Part shown: positions 19,114 to 28,313 of the stretch, piece after piece
Position numbering within the stretch: position 1 is the stretch's first letter
How the letters are laid out: each line of letters begins with the position of its first letter
NCBI GenBank assembly: GCA_022925895.1
Contig: JAKSYS010000684.1
Span: 1 to 33,406 of the forward strand
Direction of reading: 5' to 3'
Length of the DNA: 33,406 bases
Source of the DNA: Fragilaria crotonensis
Lineage: Eukaryota; Bacillariophyta; Fragilariophyceae; Fragilariales; Fragilariaceae
Notes under the pieces: model-generated
Databases searched by the model: none
Seen by the model: the letters and a program-made list of their open reading frames with translations, nothing else
Told to the model about the DNA's origin: nothing
Position numbers and translations under genes: made by a program

Positions 19114-20244
19114 ATGACGCTCTTGCGTCGTCATATAGCCCAGAGATTGGGTGATTATTATGCACAGCCATCCAACTTGGTTGTCGGAGCGCCCTTACAG
19201 ACTGTTAACTTTCGAAATTTGCTTGGTGAGTGGCATTGGAGGCGGATTTACCGGAAGCTATACGACGAACAGCACGGACAATGGTTGACCCCTGTCGAGC
19301 TGTTTTCTCCCTACTATAGCCAAGTTCTTGCAGAATATTGTGTGAAACAACAAATACTCTCGTCAGAGGAGTTTGAAATCGTTGAGCTGGGTGGTGGAAG
19401 AGGTACAAATGCCATGGGTATTCTTTCGCATCTACAACAAGTGCATCCTGGTGTGTACGAGCGTCTAGTGGGCTACACGATTATCGATTCGTCACCATCA
19501 CTTCATGAACTGCAAAAAGAAGTTTTGCTACAAAGTGGACACTCGTCAAAGTTTCATTTCTTGCAGAAAGACTTGACGGATGTGGCTGAATCCAAGACCA
19601 CCTTGATGCCGACTGTATCAAGTACGCCGACAATCTTTATGGCACTAGAGCTACTCGACAATCTCGGGCATGATAAAGTGCGGAAAGACAAAACAGGTTT
19701 CACACTAGAAAATGCTGTGGTTGTTGACGATCAAGAAAAATTTATTCCACTATCGGATCCATTGTTGAAACAAGTGTTGCGTCAAGTCCCAGCCTACGGT
19801 GGTCGCGGTGGTATTCCGATTTGGGTTCCAACCGTCGCATGCGGTGTCCTGATGGAAATTGCCAAGGCAAGGCCCAAACGGTGGCTTCTCATGGCGGATT
19901 TCGATTACTTGCCGCCTCCCGACTTGAAATCCGGGACCATGAAGCGCAAAACGATCGAGGCCGAAGGGGAACCCATTGTTACAGACATGGATGACACGGA
20001 TCATGATTGTTATCTGAATGCACCGGATTTGGTGGATATCTTGTTCCCCACCGATTTTGATAATCTAGCTCAATTTGCAACAACGGTGTTCGCCGGAGAC
20101 AGCGTGACTGTGACGAAGCAGAGACAGTTTTTGCTTGATGTCGGTCCGTCGCAAGTCCAGGCCACGAAAGGTCGATGGACTGGATATTCACCCATGATTG
20201 ACGATTTTTATAATTGTAGCATCCTGACGGTGAGTCGAGATTAG
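19114..20244 (+). CDS. MidA/NDUFAF7-type SAM-dependent methyltransferase
   Basis: 376 residues from the first ATG in a CGACC-ATG context; the frame is open further upstream but without another ATG. The N-terminus L-L-R-R-H-I-A-Q-R-L-G-D matches the helix that opens DUF185/MidA proteins. It is followed by F-S-P-Y-Y-S-Q and the SAM-binding loop V-E-L-G-G-G-R-G-T-N (about residues 89-99), then an acidic I-I-D-S-S end-of-strand motif. In humans the family member NDUFAF7 dimethylates an arginine of NDUFS2 in mitochondrial complex I assembly; a mitochondrial role here is inferred from the family. The Arg-rich start could serve as a short import signal. No introns are needed. Its length is typical of the family. 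Confidence 0.8.
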   Translation: MTLLRRHIAQRLGDYYAQPSNLVVGAPLQTVNFRNLLGEWHWRRIYRKLYDEQHGQWLTPVELFSPYYSQVLAEYCVKQQILSSEEFEIVELGGGRGTNAMGILSHLQQVHPGVYERLVGYTIIDSSPSLHELQKEVLLQSGHSSKFHFLQKDLTDVAESKTTLMPTVSSTPTIFMALELLDNLGHDKVRKDKTGFTLENAVVVDDQEKFIPLSDPLLKQVLRQVPAYGGRGGIPIWVPTVACGVLMEIAKARPKRWLLMADFDYLPPPDLKSGTMKRKTIEAEGEPIVTDMDDTDHDCYLNAPDLVDILFPTDFDNLAQFATTVFAGDSVTVTKQRQFLLDVGPSQVQATKGRWTGYSPMIDDFYNCSILTVSRD

Positions 20245-21075
20245 CTCTTGGTGACGTCACACTTTGATGCCGCTAGTTTCGTAGAGATAGGCGTTTGGCT
20301 GACATACATCTTGTGTCGACTTCGACAATAGTTTGATGTCGCTAGTTTCATAGAGATAGGCATTGGATTGAGCTACATCATGTGTCGACTTTGACAACAA
20401 CCGACGCACGATGGGGATTCTGTGGTCGTTCGGATCGGACCGAGGTTGGCTTAGACGATTCAAGGAAGCACCAAAATTGCAAATCCTTGACAACTCTTCA
20501 GTCTAAGCTTTCAGCTGCGTGGTGAAACATGTCACCTGGCGACACACATTGATGAAGGTATCACGAGTTCTACCAGTGCGTCACTTATCCAACCTTATCG
20601 ATTGAACACGCTGGAATAAACATAATAAACAGATCACATGGGCAGGGACCTTCCCGCCAAAAGGTGATTTGGGATGTTCATGCGATCTGCTCGGGGTAGT
20701 TATTGATTAGGAAATTGTTAAGAACGGCAACGGGCTTGTCTCAACATTTCGGTCCAGTACACACTCGCTTCTAATGGACACCAGGTTTGTATTTCGCATC
20801 AGTTAGGAAAATTCTCACGAACAACAGTGCCAACGGAACGAGCGAGATCAGGCGACGACATTGCCCTGCAGTCCCTGCCACGGCGTATTATGCACATTGA
20901 CCGACAAAAAGGCCAACAATCAAACAGGCTTCGTACTAAATGACTTGACTGTACACCTAAATCGACGATGACCTTCCAGGATGTCTAAGCCCTTTAGGTA
21001 CCCGATTGCTGTAGCCTTCCAATTCACGGTGGCGCACTGGGTCAATGGAACGAACGTGGACGATGAGGAAGTCGG
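20245..21075. other. intergenic stretch with a two-copy 69-bp repeat
   Basis: The 831 bp between two convergent genes show no coding region. Near the left end lie two imperfect tandem copies (20263-20331 and 20332-20399). Nothing else is recognisable. Confidence 0.6.
20263..20399. repeat. 69-bp imperfect tandem repeat, 2 copies
   Basis: Both copies start TTTGATG-CGCTAGTTTC, share TAGAGATAGGC and end TGTGTCGACTT-GACAA. They lie just after the methyltransferase stop, so they are probably in its 3' untranslated region. Confidence 0.85.
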
Positions 21076-24075
21076 CTAGCATGACATCGCTCGCCGGTAT
21101 TCAGTCACATTCGTGCCCATAGCGAGCACGAGGTCACCGCTGCTTGTCAGTTGTGCCAGCACGGCATCGCCGTCGATTTTGGTAACGTTCAGGTTGATAT
21201 CTTGAGTCGGCAGGTAGTTTCCATTAGAGCGATCGAACAACGTCAGCACATACTGTTGATCAAGACTGGCGACCGATTCAGGTTGATTCAACATCTTAGT
21301 CAACGCGGTAACATTTCCATCACTGGAAATTGAAAAATCGACGGTCGTGAAGCTTGAGTCAACGTACAGTGGATCCATCATGTTTTGCATAACTGGTATC
21401 CAATAAGCGCCCATCAGATCGTAGATAACGACGCCAAAATTTCGGCTTGCTATCGCAAGGATAGTGTTGTTCTTGGAGGGGACAAACATGGCTTCGTAAA
21501 AGTGCGGAACTAGTTGCCCGATTCGCTCCCAGGTATTGCTAATCAGGTCATACGTTCGAATGAACCCATCTGAGCTGGCGACAAACAGTCTTTCGTCGAC
21601 AAGGCGTACAACCGTGAATTCATCCACCCAGTGATCGGAAAGAATATCGCCAACAATTTCAAAGGAGCCTCCTTTGAAACGGTAGGCAGACACAAAACCG
21701 GTTTGGTTGCCAAATGAAGCCGCATACGCCATGCTATTGCCGTCGTCAGTGATGGTGACGCTGACCACTCCTCCAAAGCCAGAACGTTGAACCACCTCTG
21801 TAATCTCTAGAACCCATTCAAGTCCTTTCCGACGATAGATAAAGAAGAATCCCCCATTTTGCATGGTGGATGTATCCGACGTGCCGAACACAAGTCTCTC
21901 TCCTTGTTCCGAGACTGCTGCGGATGTAATCACATAAGGGACCGTAATTCGTCCAGTCTTAGCTGAGGAATTCCTCAAATGATAAGTATCCATGAAGTAA
22001 TCGCCAGTTTCTCCATTGTAGCCAATAACTATCATGATCGATCCGTCACCTGATAACAATTTTCCTGTCGAGAAAGATTGAATTTCTGTTGAATTCGCAC
22101 CCAGAGAACCCGCCGCGGAGAGAATTCCCTCGTCCCGTATGGTAGCGTTGTCAAACTGAGAGCCCAACAAAGTTGTGTTGGTATTTCCGGAGAAACTTTG
22201 TGTCATATTGTTAATGGGCTCGAATTCACAAACCGAAGAACCGTAAGTCGGCTTTAAAGCAACATCAGTTCCATCAGGGGCGCCAACCAAAGCTACTGGC
22301 GACGAAACAATCGGCGACGTCGGAGCGTAAGAGTTGAATTCTCTGTAAGACGTAGGTGCGGGTGATAGGGTAGCCATGCTTCTGCAGACTCGGTCATACA
22401 CATGAATGCTCTGGTCGCCAGCCACAACTATTCGGGCTCCATCTGCATCCACTGATACACCCAGGAGCGATCCGAAGGTATCGGGCAATTCCAGCACATG
22501 GGTGACTGCCCAAGCGCCATTCACCTGTTCATATAAGCGCACTTTTCGACTCCCCGTAGCGTTTCCGCTCGTTGCAATGACAAGGGTGGTTCCATCTGAT
22601 GAGAAATCGCAGTACTGCAGAGTCACGTTTCGTTCTTGTAATCCTGGTACGACGGTGGTCACCCATGCACTTCGATTCCAGTGAAAAAGATAGGAATCCG
22701 AACGAGGTTCGGAAGAGAAAAGAGCAAAGGCTTTCCCACTCTCTGCTACCTTCAACTTGCTCACCAGGCCACTGTCACTGGCGGATATGTTCAAGGGTTG
22801 CCCTGACGGATGCCATTTAGTCGCCACGTCATCGTAATCTAAGATACGTATGATTCCGTTGTCTGTGTAAACAAATAAGCGTAGGCCGTTGCCGGAGAGT
22901 CCAACCAAGGTCGTGTTACTGAAGGCACCTTCGACGAGTAGATCACCCATCGTCGTCAAATCTTCAGCATTCTCACGGAATGAACTGTAAACTTGCACAT
23001 ACACTGGGATGTTGTCGGAAAAGCTTCCAGCCACAATCGCATTGATTTTTCCGGTGTTGCTGGTAGCGACCGAAAAGACAACTCCTTGGCTGCCTCCACT
23101 TGTGAAATGATAGTGCAGCGGTATCCACACTGCCATTTCTACTCTTTGATAAACCCACAAAGCCCCTCCAACTTCTTCGGCCGCATAGACATCATCAGAT
23201 ACACCCAGTATAAGCCGTGACCCATCCATGGACAAAACTGCGTCGCTAATTTCAAGTTTCGGAAATCGCGCGGTCGTCGTCAGTATTCCAAATTCTGAAA
23301 AATCCAGGGTTCTGAGGAAGAATGCTTCTCCTCCAAAGAATCGATCTTCCGTATACGTTAGAATTGCCGACATTCCATCCGGGGAAACATGAAATCGTTC
23401 ATACTCATAGTAGCCCAAAGTATTATCAAACCAGGTCAGGGTCCAATCGCCAACACACGATGGCGAAAAGGAAGGGGCGAATGTTGTTGTGGGAGCATTT
23501 GTTGGCGCCAACGATGGTCGGAGTGTAGGAGTGACAACAAGACTACTCGAACCTTCCCCGTCAGTATTGATTCTAGTCTGGATAGCCAGTATCATCCCGG
23601 TCGCGCCACCAACGACTAGGCAGAATAGAACCAGAAGACTAACTTTCCAATGTCGACGACAGAACTTGTCTTTCTCGTAACCATCCTCCTGAGGTTCTGT
23701 GAATTCAAGCGACCGCTCTTGAGAAGGCGCTAATTCATCAATTTGCACAGCTTCAATCCTTGTTGTATTCGCGTGCTGTTGCGGATGAAGACCAGCTTGT
23801 GGTCCCGAACTAAGACTGGATGTTGCCAACGACGACGCCATCGTTGCATCCAATTCATCCACAACCGCTGCAACATGTACTACGTCTTCATTGTAGGAAG
23901 GCATTGCCATAGCTTGAATCACAAGCGATGAGGCAGGTTGAGAGAGTTGATCGCTAACGCGGGTGGCAGCCACTAGAGGCGGATCCATCGCGGATAAGAA
24001 GCCATGCTTTTGCAATGAAGGATCATCCTCGTCGCATGGATGCTCAGGCTCATCCTCATAGTCAGAGACCGGCAT
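21076..24075 (-). CDS. type II membrane protein with two beta-propeller-like halves
   Basis: 999 residues in one exon. The first 140 residues are acidic and cytosolic. Lys/Arg-rich R-R-H-W-K precedes one membrane helix (about 143-166, S-L-L-V-L-F-C-L-V-V-G-G). Then a Pro/Ser/Thr linker (P-S-L-A-P-T-N-A-P-T-T-T) leads to a large outer part with many N-x-S/T sites and repeated S-x-D/G-G-x-x-L/M-x-x-G strands like those of WD40 or other propellers. Two related halves are seen: about 235-560, then a second linker and about 660-990; matching pieces are D-G-S-R-L-I-L-G-V-S-D and Q-G-E-R-L-V-F-G-T-S-D. Diatoms carry families of such proteins; surface binding or adhesion is a guess. No enzyme motif is seen. 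Confidence 0.8.
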   Translation of the reverse strand: MPVSDYEDEPEHPCDEDDPSLQKHGFLSAMDPPLVAATRVSDQLSQPASSLVIQAMAMPSYNEDVVHVAAVVDELDATMASSLATSSLSSGPQAGLHPQQHANTTRIEAVQIDELAPSQERSLEFTEPQEDGYEKDKFCRRHWKVSLLVLFCLVVGGATGMILAIQTRINTDGEGSSSLVVTPTLRPSLAPTNAPTTTFAPSFSPSCVGDWTLTWFDNTLGYYEYERFHVSPDGMSAILTYTEDRFFGGEAFFLRTLDFSEFGILTTTARFPKLEISDAVLSMDGSRLILGVSDDVYAAEEVGGALWVYQRVEMAVWIPLHYHFTSGGSQGVVFSVATSNTGKINAIVAGSFSDNIPVYVQVYSSFRENAEDLTTMGDLLVEGAFSNTTLVGLSGNGLRLFVYTDNGIIRILDYDDVATKWHPSGQPLNISASDSGLVSKLKVAESGKAFALFSSEPRSDSYLFHWNRSAWVTTVVPGLQERNVTLQYCDFSSDGTTLVIATSGNATGSRKVRLYEQVNGAWAVTHVLELPDTFGSLLGVSVDADGARIVVAGDQSIHVYDRVCRSMATLSPAPTSYREFNSYAPTSPIVSSPVALVGAPDGTDVALKPTYGSSVCEFEPINNMTQSFSGNTNTTLLGSQFDNATIRDEGILSAAGSLGANSTEIQSFSTGKLLSGDGSIMIVIGYNGETGDYFMDTYHLRNSSAKTGRITVPYVITSAAVSEQGERLVFGTSDTSTMQNGGFFFIYRRKGLEWVLEITEVVQRSGFGGVVSVTITDDGNSMAYAASFGNQTGFVSAYRFKGGSFEIVGDILSDHWVDEFTVVRLVDERLFVASSDGFIRTYDLISNTWERIGQLVPHFYEAMFVPSKNNTILAIASRNFGVVIYDLMGAYWIPVMQNMMDPLYVDSSFTTVDFSISSDGNVTALTKMLNQPESVASLDQQYVLTLFDRSNGNYLPTQDINLNVTKIDGDAVLAQLTSSGDLVLAMGTNVTEYRRAMSC

Positions 24076-25099
24076 AGGTGCTTCGCTTCAATATCGATAA
24101 ACTGGGAAGGAAAGTGTTAGACAATGACGTTATCCAGTTATACTGTTACACGTCGAGTTTATTGGCGACGGTGAAGAAGTGATTCTGAAATGAACCGTAA
24201 AATCAGGGTTACGTCTCGCAGTGAAGCCGCCGCACGAACCAGAAACAACTTAGACTCTAGTCTTGACTGCAGATGCGCTCCGAGTTCCGAGGAGGCAAAT
24301 AGCACTCCCTATGTTACTCAGTAGGGTACGGTACTTCCACGAGGTAAGAGTATTCCTACGAACGTGCAACAAGCAAGAGCATGCAATGCACGCACGACCC
24401 GCCACGCGATCAAGGTTTAACCGCAAAAATGAAATTCAGCATGCTAGCACACTGGCATCAGCACAGTACCTGGTACTACAACTTCGTAAGACCCGTGTAT
24501 GTTTTACGGACTACGCAGTGCGCAGTACGAGAACCCAACACTGTAGTACATGTGATACTCCGTACTACGGTAGTCGTTAGTCCTTAGTCCCAAGAGTACA
24601 GTACTTGCTGTACTTGGAGCTCTGAGCACACGGTACCAGTAAACAGAACTCCAGTACTCCAGTACATGTCTAACGAACAAAAAAAAGTGACAGCTCGAAG
24701 CTCGATGCATATATCGAGCTGTACCATCATACATGCACATGAAGTCGACCTTGCGGAGTGACAGTACAAAAATTCCGAAGCTGAGCCACCACGGTCTTCT
24801 CCATTTGCGATACGACGTTACCCTAGTTGGCTATTCATACTGTGATCCGCGGTGAATCCTCCTCCTTCCATAGCAACTGCGTGAAGAACATCAGTGGAGT
24901 GTGGAGAAACATATCTAACTCGAAACTGCAACATCAATCTGACCATCGAACGTACCTGTGAGATACTTGTCTCGACTTCCGGCACTTGGTGATCTGTCGA
25001 TTTTGCCTGGAAATTCGCCTTCAATTGTTGGACACGTGCATCGGCACGGCAACAGGTTCAACTGCACTTAGAAAGAACACAACAAAATAGTACGCAATC
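24076..25099. promoter_or_regulatory. 1-kb divergent upstream region with GTACT-rich stretch and hairpin
   Basis: The region between two divergent genes. It contains GTACT/AGTAC-rich sequence (24545-24670), a hairpin with ACAGCTCGA (24690-24698) and TCGAGCTGT (24714-24722) arms, and a short minus-strand frame (24818-25024) that I do not accept as a gene. Regulatory function is inferred from position. Confidence 0.35.
24690..24722. repeat. hairpin with 9-bp arms
   Basis: Perfect 9-bp arms with a 15-nt loop. An alternative inner pairing AGCTCGAT/ATCGAGCT shares the right arm, so two exclusive structures are possible. Confidence 0.7.
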
Positions 25100-26017
25100 A
25101 TGTCGCACGGCGGGAATTACTCGAGCAACGACTGGAACGATTCGCGGCAGCAACAGCAGCAACACGAACAAAATGACTACTCACAGTATGCAGCCAGCAT
25201 GCCCCCGTCTTACGAAAGGAACATTAATAATGGTGACCAATTTTCGGATGATGGATACGATGAAGCGCCAGTTGCAGCGGGACCTCGCTTTGGACGTCCA
25301 CCTGCGACGGATTTCAATGCTGAATCGGATTACAATCCGCGACTGCAGCAGCGAAATGGCAGGAATGGATTGAGCGAAAATCCAATCCAGCACACACTAT
25401 CGGCATCCGTGCCACGTCAGGCGTCATTATCGGATCGCTATTTTGATGGCAGTATGCAGTTCAACGCAAATAGTATGTGGTCTGATCAAGCACAAGGTTC
25501 GAGCGATGGACATCGTTTCGCGGATACAAATGTTGCCAGTGACACAGCCATGGGAGTCGGTGTCGGTGTCGGTGTCGGCATCGATGCGAACTTGATTCCG
25601 TATCCCTCACTCAGTCCGCCTCATACTTCAGTGGCATCGTATCCATCCGCGTCTCAACCTGGTGCTGTCGCGTCGGCCTCTGCCTCCCGTTCCGGGCCGA
25701 GGGCCTCTCGCGTGTTGCCGCCAAAAAAGGAAGCAACACCCATCATGCCGCCGTCGCTGGCAGTCGAACCGACCATGCCCGCTCCTCGCGTCAATCGACG
25801 CTACCTCCAGTACACCCGTCTCCCTCGGCAACCAGATTTGGTGGTGGCCAAAAAGGTCAAAAATGCGCGCTACAAGGTCGGAGACGAGGACAAACAAGTT
25901 TTGAAATGTCCCAATTGCCAATCATTCTTGAAGATTCCGAAAATGGCAGTCTTGATGCAATGTCCAACCTGTTCTACAGTGAGCCCAGCCACGAGCAGCA
26001 GTTCGTCGTCTAATTGA
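25100..26017 (+). CDS. disordered protein with C-terminal LSD1-like zinc finger
   Basis: 305 residues. The first 230 are low in complexity: Gln repeats near residue 18, Asn/Ser-rich segments, a Gly-Val repeat (V-G-V-G-V-G-V-G) near 155, and Ala/Ser/Pro-rich stretches. A basic segment (A-P-R-V-N-R-R-Y-L-Q-Y) leads to C-P-N-C followed 18 residues later by C-P-T-C. The L-x-x-P-x-x-A pattern between the pairs fits LSD1-type zinc fingers of plants, which bind DNA or partner proteins in cell-death control. That function cannot be transferred on this motif alone. The ATG follows an A-rich leader, and no introns are needed. Confidence 0.7.
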   Translation: MSHGGNYSSNDWNDSRQQQQQHEQNDYSQYAASMPPSYERNINNGDQFSDDGYDEAPVAAGPRFGRPPATDFNAESDYNPRLQQRNGRNGLSENPIQHTLSASVPRQASLSDRYFDGSMQFNANSMWSDQAQGSSDGHRFADTNVASDTAMGVGVGVGVGIDANLIPYPSLSPPHTSVASYPSASQPGAVASASASRSGPRASRVLPPKKEATPIMPPSLAVEPTMPAPRVNRRYLQYTRLPRQPDLVVAKKVKNARYKVGDEDKQVLKCPNCQSFLKIPKMAVLMQCPTCSTVSPATSSSSSSN

Positions 26018-26373
26018 GATTAGAAGTGAGTATGCAACGCTCACAACCTGACTGGGATATGTTTGGAACTGTAGCGTTGCACTTCGCAGAGACGACGATT
26101 GTATGTATAGTGGTTCTGAGTTAGTACAAATGATGTTTAACTCCATGGGAATACGCTGGCTTAGGACGAGTTATGCGTATCTCAATGCAGCTCCGCTGGC
26201 ACGACAGCAAATTGTTAAACATTCACAGACAGCCAAGCATTGCTTGTCGAGGTGGTGAAAGGCGCACGATGCCCACCAAAATCATCCTGACCGCTGGATC
26301 ACAGCATTTAGAAGCAACTCATGTTGCCAGAATAAGCGTGTAGGACGCAATTTTTTGTCAGCACTCCCTACAC
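26018..26373. other. intergenic stretch between convergent genes
   Basis: 356 bp of probable 3' untranslated sequence of both neighbours. No gene or repeat is seen. Confidence 0.6.
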
Positions 26374-27444
26374 CTACGACATTGATGCTGCGGCGATTCC
26401 TGTTTGGACTTCTTTCGCCCTCGCGTGCGCTGCTGTTCGAATGTTGGTAGACAATTTCACCAGTTCCGCGTCCCACAGTGGCCCACAGTCAGGTGCACCC
26501 TCCAAAATCATTGTGTTCAACTCCACAATCGCTGCACATTGTATCGTGACTTGGTCAGCCAGTTCCTCCATTTCCAAGGGAGGATATAGGAGTGATCCTA
26601 CCTCTGTCATGCCGTCCCCGACGGTACGTGCCAAGTCATGAAGTTTGGAAATCCATGACAACAATTCGTGCCGTTGGTTTACTTCGTGACCTTCGGTAAG
26701 ATGACTTCCCACTGCTTCGCACGCTTGCAGTGCCACCTTGAGACTCCCTCGAGAGCACTTGATGAGTGCCAAGGACGCGACGGCAATCGGTTGTTCTTCC
26801 GGTGCATACTCGTCCGACTGGCCGGAGGTGAACATTTCCCATGTTGTGTCTTCCTGAGTACTACCACCGTTATTTTGGATCAAGAGCAATTCCTCGAATT
26901 CTCGCATGGTATCCTGACATTCCATGATCCAAGTGAACAAATCCCTGCGCATAGCGTTCCGATTGTTGTTTGGCAATTTCGATATCTTCTCACAGGCATC
27001 CCACACAGCTCCTGTCCTTGTCGCTGCCGATTGAGAATTGGTATGGATTGGCGATTCTAAAAAGACTTGCAATAGCGAAATGCACGTGTGAACTACGGCA
27101 CGGACGGCATGTTTGACGTGCTTGCGAAGTGATCGACTGCAACCGACAGCATCGTCGTGAAGGACGAGTGCGCCCGTTGCCAACCCTTCGCACCCACGCA
27201 ATAGATCTTTGGCCAATTTGCTTCCTTCGTCCAGATCAATCTTAGTGACCAATGTATACTTGGTCGATGTGGCATGTACTAAGGATTGTCCCTGTTCCAT
27301 CATGGAGAAAGCCGTCTCGAGTCCTTCAGGAAGGTCCAATCGCCAATGTGAAAGTTTGTCGGGTGAATGAGCATCTGGCAAGTCTTTTAACGTGACCGCG
27401 AGACGCTCTAGAGCATCCAGGACTCTTTGATTCTCTTGTGCCAT
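26374..27444 (-). CDS. cyclin-D1-binding protein 1 (GCIP/CCNDBP1) homologue
   Basis: 356 residues in one exon and all-helical in appearance. Conserved stretches of the GCIP family are present in order: G-A-V-W-D-A-C-E-K-I-S-K-L-P (about 165), a long helix M-E-C-Q-D-T-M-R-E-F-E-E-L, A-S-L-A-L-I-K-C-S-R-G-S-L-K (about 225), and L-A-R-T-V-G-D-G-M-T-E-V with S-L-L-Y-P-P-L (about 285). The human protein binds cyclin D1 and Grap2 and acts as a negative regulator of growth; partners in algae are unknown. The ATG is the only good start. It shares a 372 bp divergent upstream region with the small membrane protein gene at 27817. Confidence 0.75.
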   Translation of the reverse strand: MAQENQRVLDALERLAVTLKDLPDAHSPDKLSHWRLDLPEGLETAFSMMEQGQSLVHATSTKYTLVTKIDLDEGSKLAKDLLRGCEGLATGALVLHDDAVGCSRSLRKHVKHAVRAVVHTCISLLQVFLESPIHTNSQSAATRTGAVWDACEKISKLPNNNRNAMRRDLFTWIMECQDTMREFEELLLIQNNGGSTQEDTTWEMFTSGQSDEYAPEEQPIAVASLALIKCSRGSLKVALQACEAVGSHLTEGHEVNQRHELLSWISKLHDLARTVGDGMTEVGSLLYPPLEMEELADQVTIQCAAIVELNTMILEGAPDCGPLWDAELVKLSTNIRTAAHARAKEVQTGIAAASMS

Positions 27445-27816
27445 GATGGACTGTGGAAAGACTCGCTGGATTGGATGCCTTACTGTAGTTATCTATAGAG
27501 TTATTATTCGAATGCAGGTTCAGCTTTCAGTCCTTTGCGCCGTCAGAGTTTCATTAATTGTCATCGAACTCGAGTATCAGGCGCACATCTGACAAGAAAA
27601 TGGTTGGGGACGAAAAGGTGACAGGCGACGCAAGACGCTACAACCAGTACAGTAGCACCACCTACTGCACTGGAAACTGAATGACATACGTACCGACGTG
27701 ATCTGCCTTCACAATTTGTGTCGCCCAACATCGTCGACACTTGCGTCAACGTCGCTTTTCTTCTGCTTCGCATTAAAAACATCATAATTAACCTACAAAA
27801 AGCTAATTCATCACCA
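27445..27816. promoter_or_regulatory. divergent upstream region, CCNDBP1-like and two-helix protein genes
   Basis: 372 bp with no accepted gene; a minus-strand frame (27561-27785) has no motifs. Probably a shared promoter region, by position. Confidence 0.4.
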
Positions 27817-28208
27817 TGTCATCGAAAGTAGCGAATCCAAAGAAAGATACGTACGGGAGTAAGTTTAATTGAAAGAATCGTATCAGAAGCTGTGGTCAGG
27901 TATCAATGATGTCAGTTTCACTCACACTTGTCACGTTGTCTTCACAATCCATGTTAGCGGGGATGCCCGATTTGAAATCCTTGGGACTCAATATTGCCAC
28001 GACGCTCTTGCTACTTCTGCCCTTTGCTCTCTACTTTGATAGGGCTTCGGATAGGTCTTCCATTTACGTGGCTGTTGTGGTAGTTACGTTTATTCTGGCT
28101 GTGTTGATTCCCCCGTGGGCTGGTGGCGTCCTCATCCTTACTCAGATTTCCCTTCGAATCGAGGACGAGCATCGCGAGGCAACTAGACACACGGAAAGAA
28201 TCAATTAG
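27817..28208 (+). CDS. 97-residue two-helix membrane protein, spliced
   Basis: Exon 1 (27817-27859) starts M-S-S-K-V-A-N-P-K-K and exon 2 (27958-28208) continues T-G-M-P-D-L-K-S. A 98 bp GTAAGT...TTAG intron joins them in frame. The protein has a short Lys-rich start, two hydrophobic helices (I-A-T-T-L-L-L-L-L-P-F-A-L-Y-F and I-Y-V-A-V-V-V-V-T-F-I-L-A-V-L-I, about residues 29-70), then a third weaker hydrophobic stretch and a charged tail (E-D-E-H-R-E-A-T-R). I do not recognise the family. An ATG inside the intron (27906) opens the same frame, so a shorter unspliced form is possible, but the intron signals and the clean upstream ATG favour splicing. Confidence 0.6.
27860..27957 (+). other. 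intron of the two-helix protein gene
   Basis: 98 bp, donor GTAAGT, acceptor ATGTTAG. Splicing joins A with CG to make a Thr codon and keeps the frame open. Confidence 0.7.
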
Positions 28209-28313
28209 CCTCTAAAGTGTCACACACGTATACATAAACAACAGCGCTAAGTATGTAGGACAAAGACAGACTGCTGGCACTACCCACCCTGTTATGGATG
28301 AATTACCTTCACC

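Noticed and set aside
24818..25024. Minus-strand 68-residue frame with helix-like start
   Set aside because: It has no ATG (starts at TTG), a stop lies just upstream in frame, and it overlaps the likely promoter of the gene at 25100. An exon model with a GTACGT donor was considered but no upstream exon was found.
27561..27785. Minus-strand 74-residue frame in the divergent promoter
   Set aside because: No motif, Arg/Cys/Val-rich composition typical of chance frames, and no splice model that extends it.
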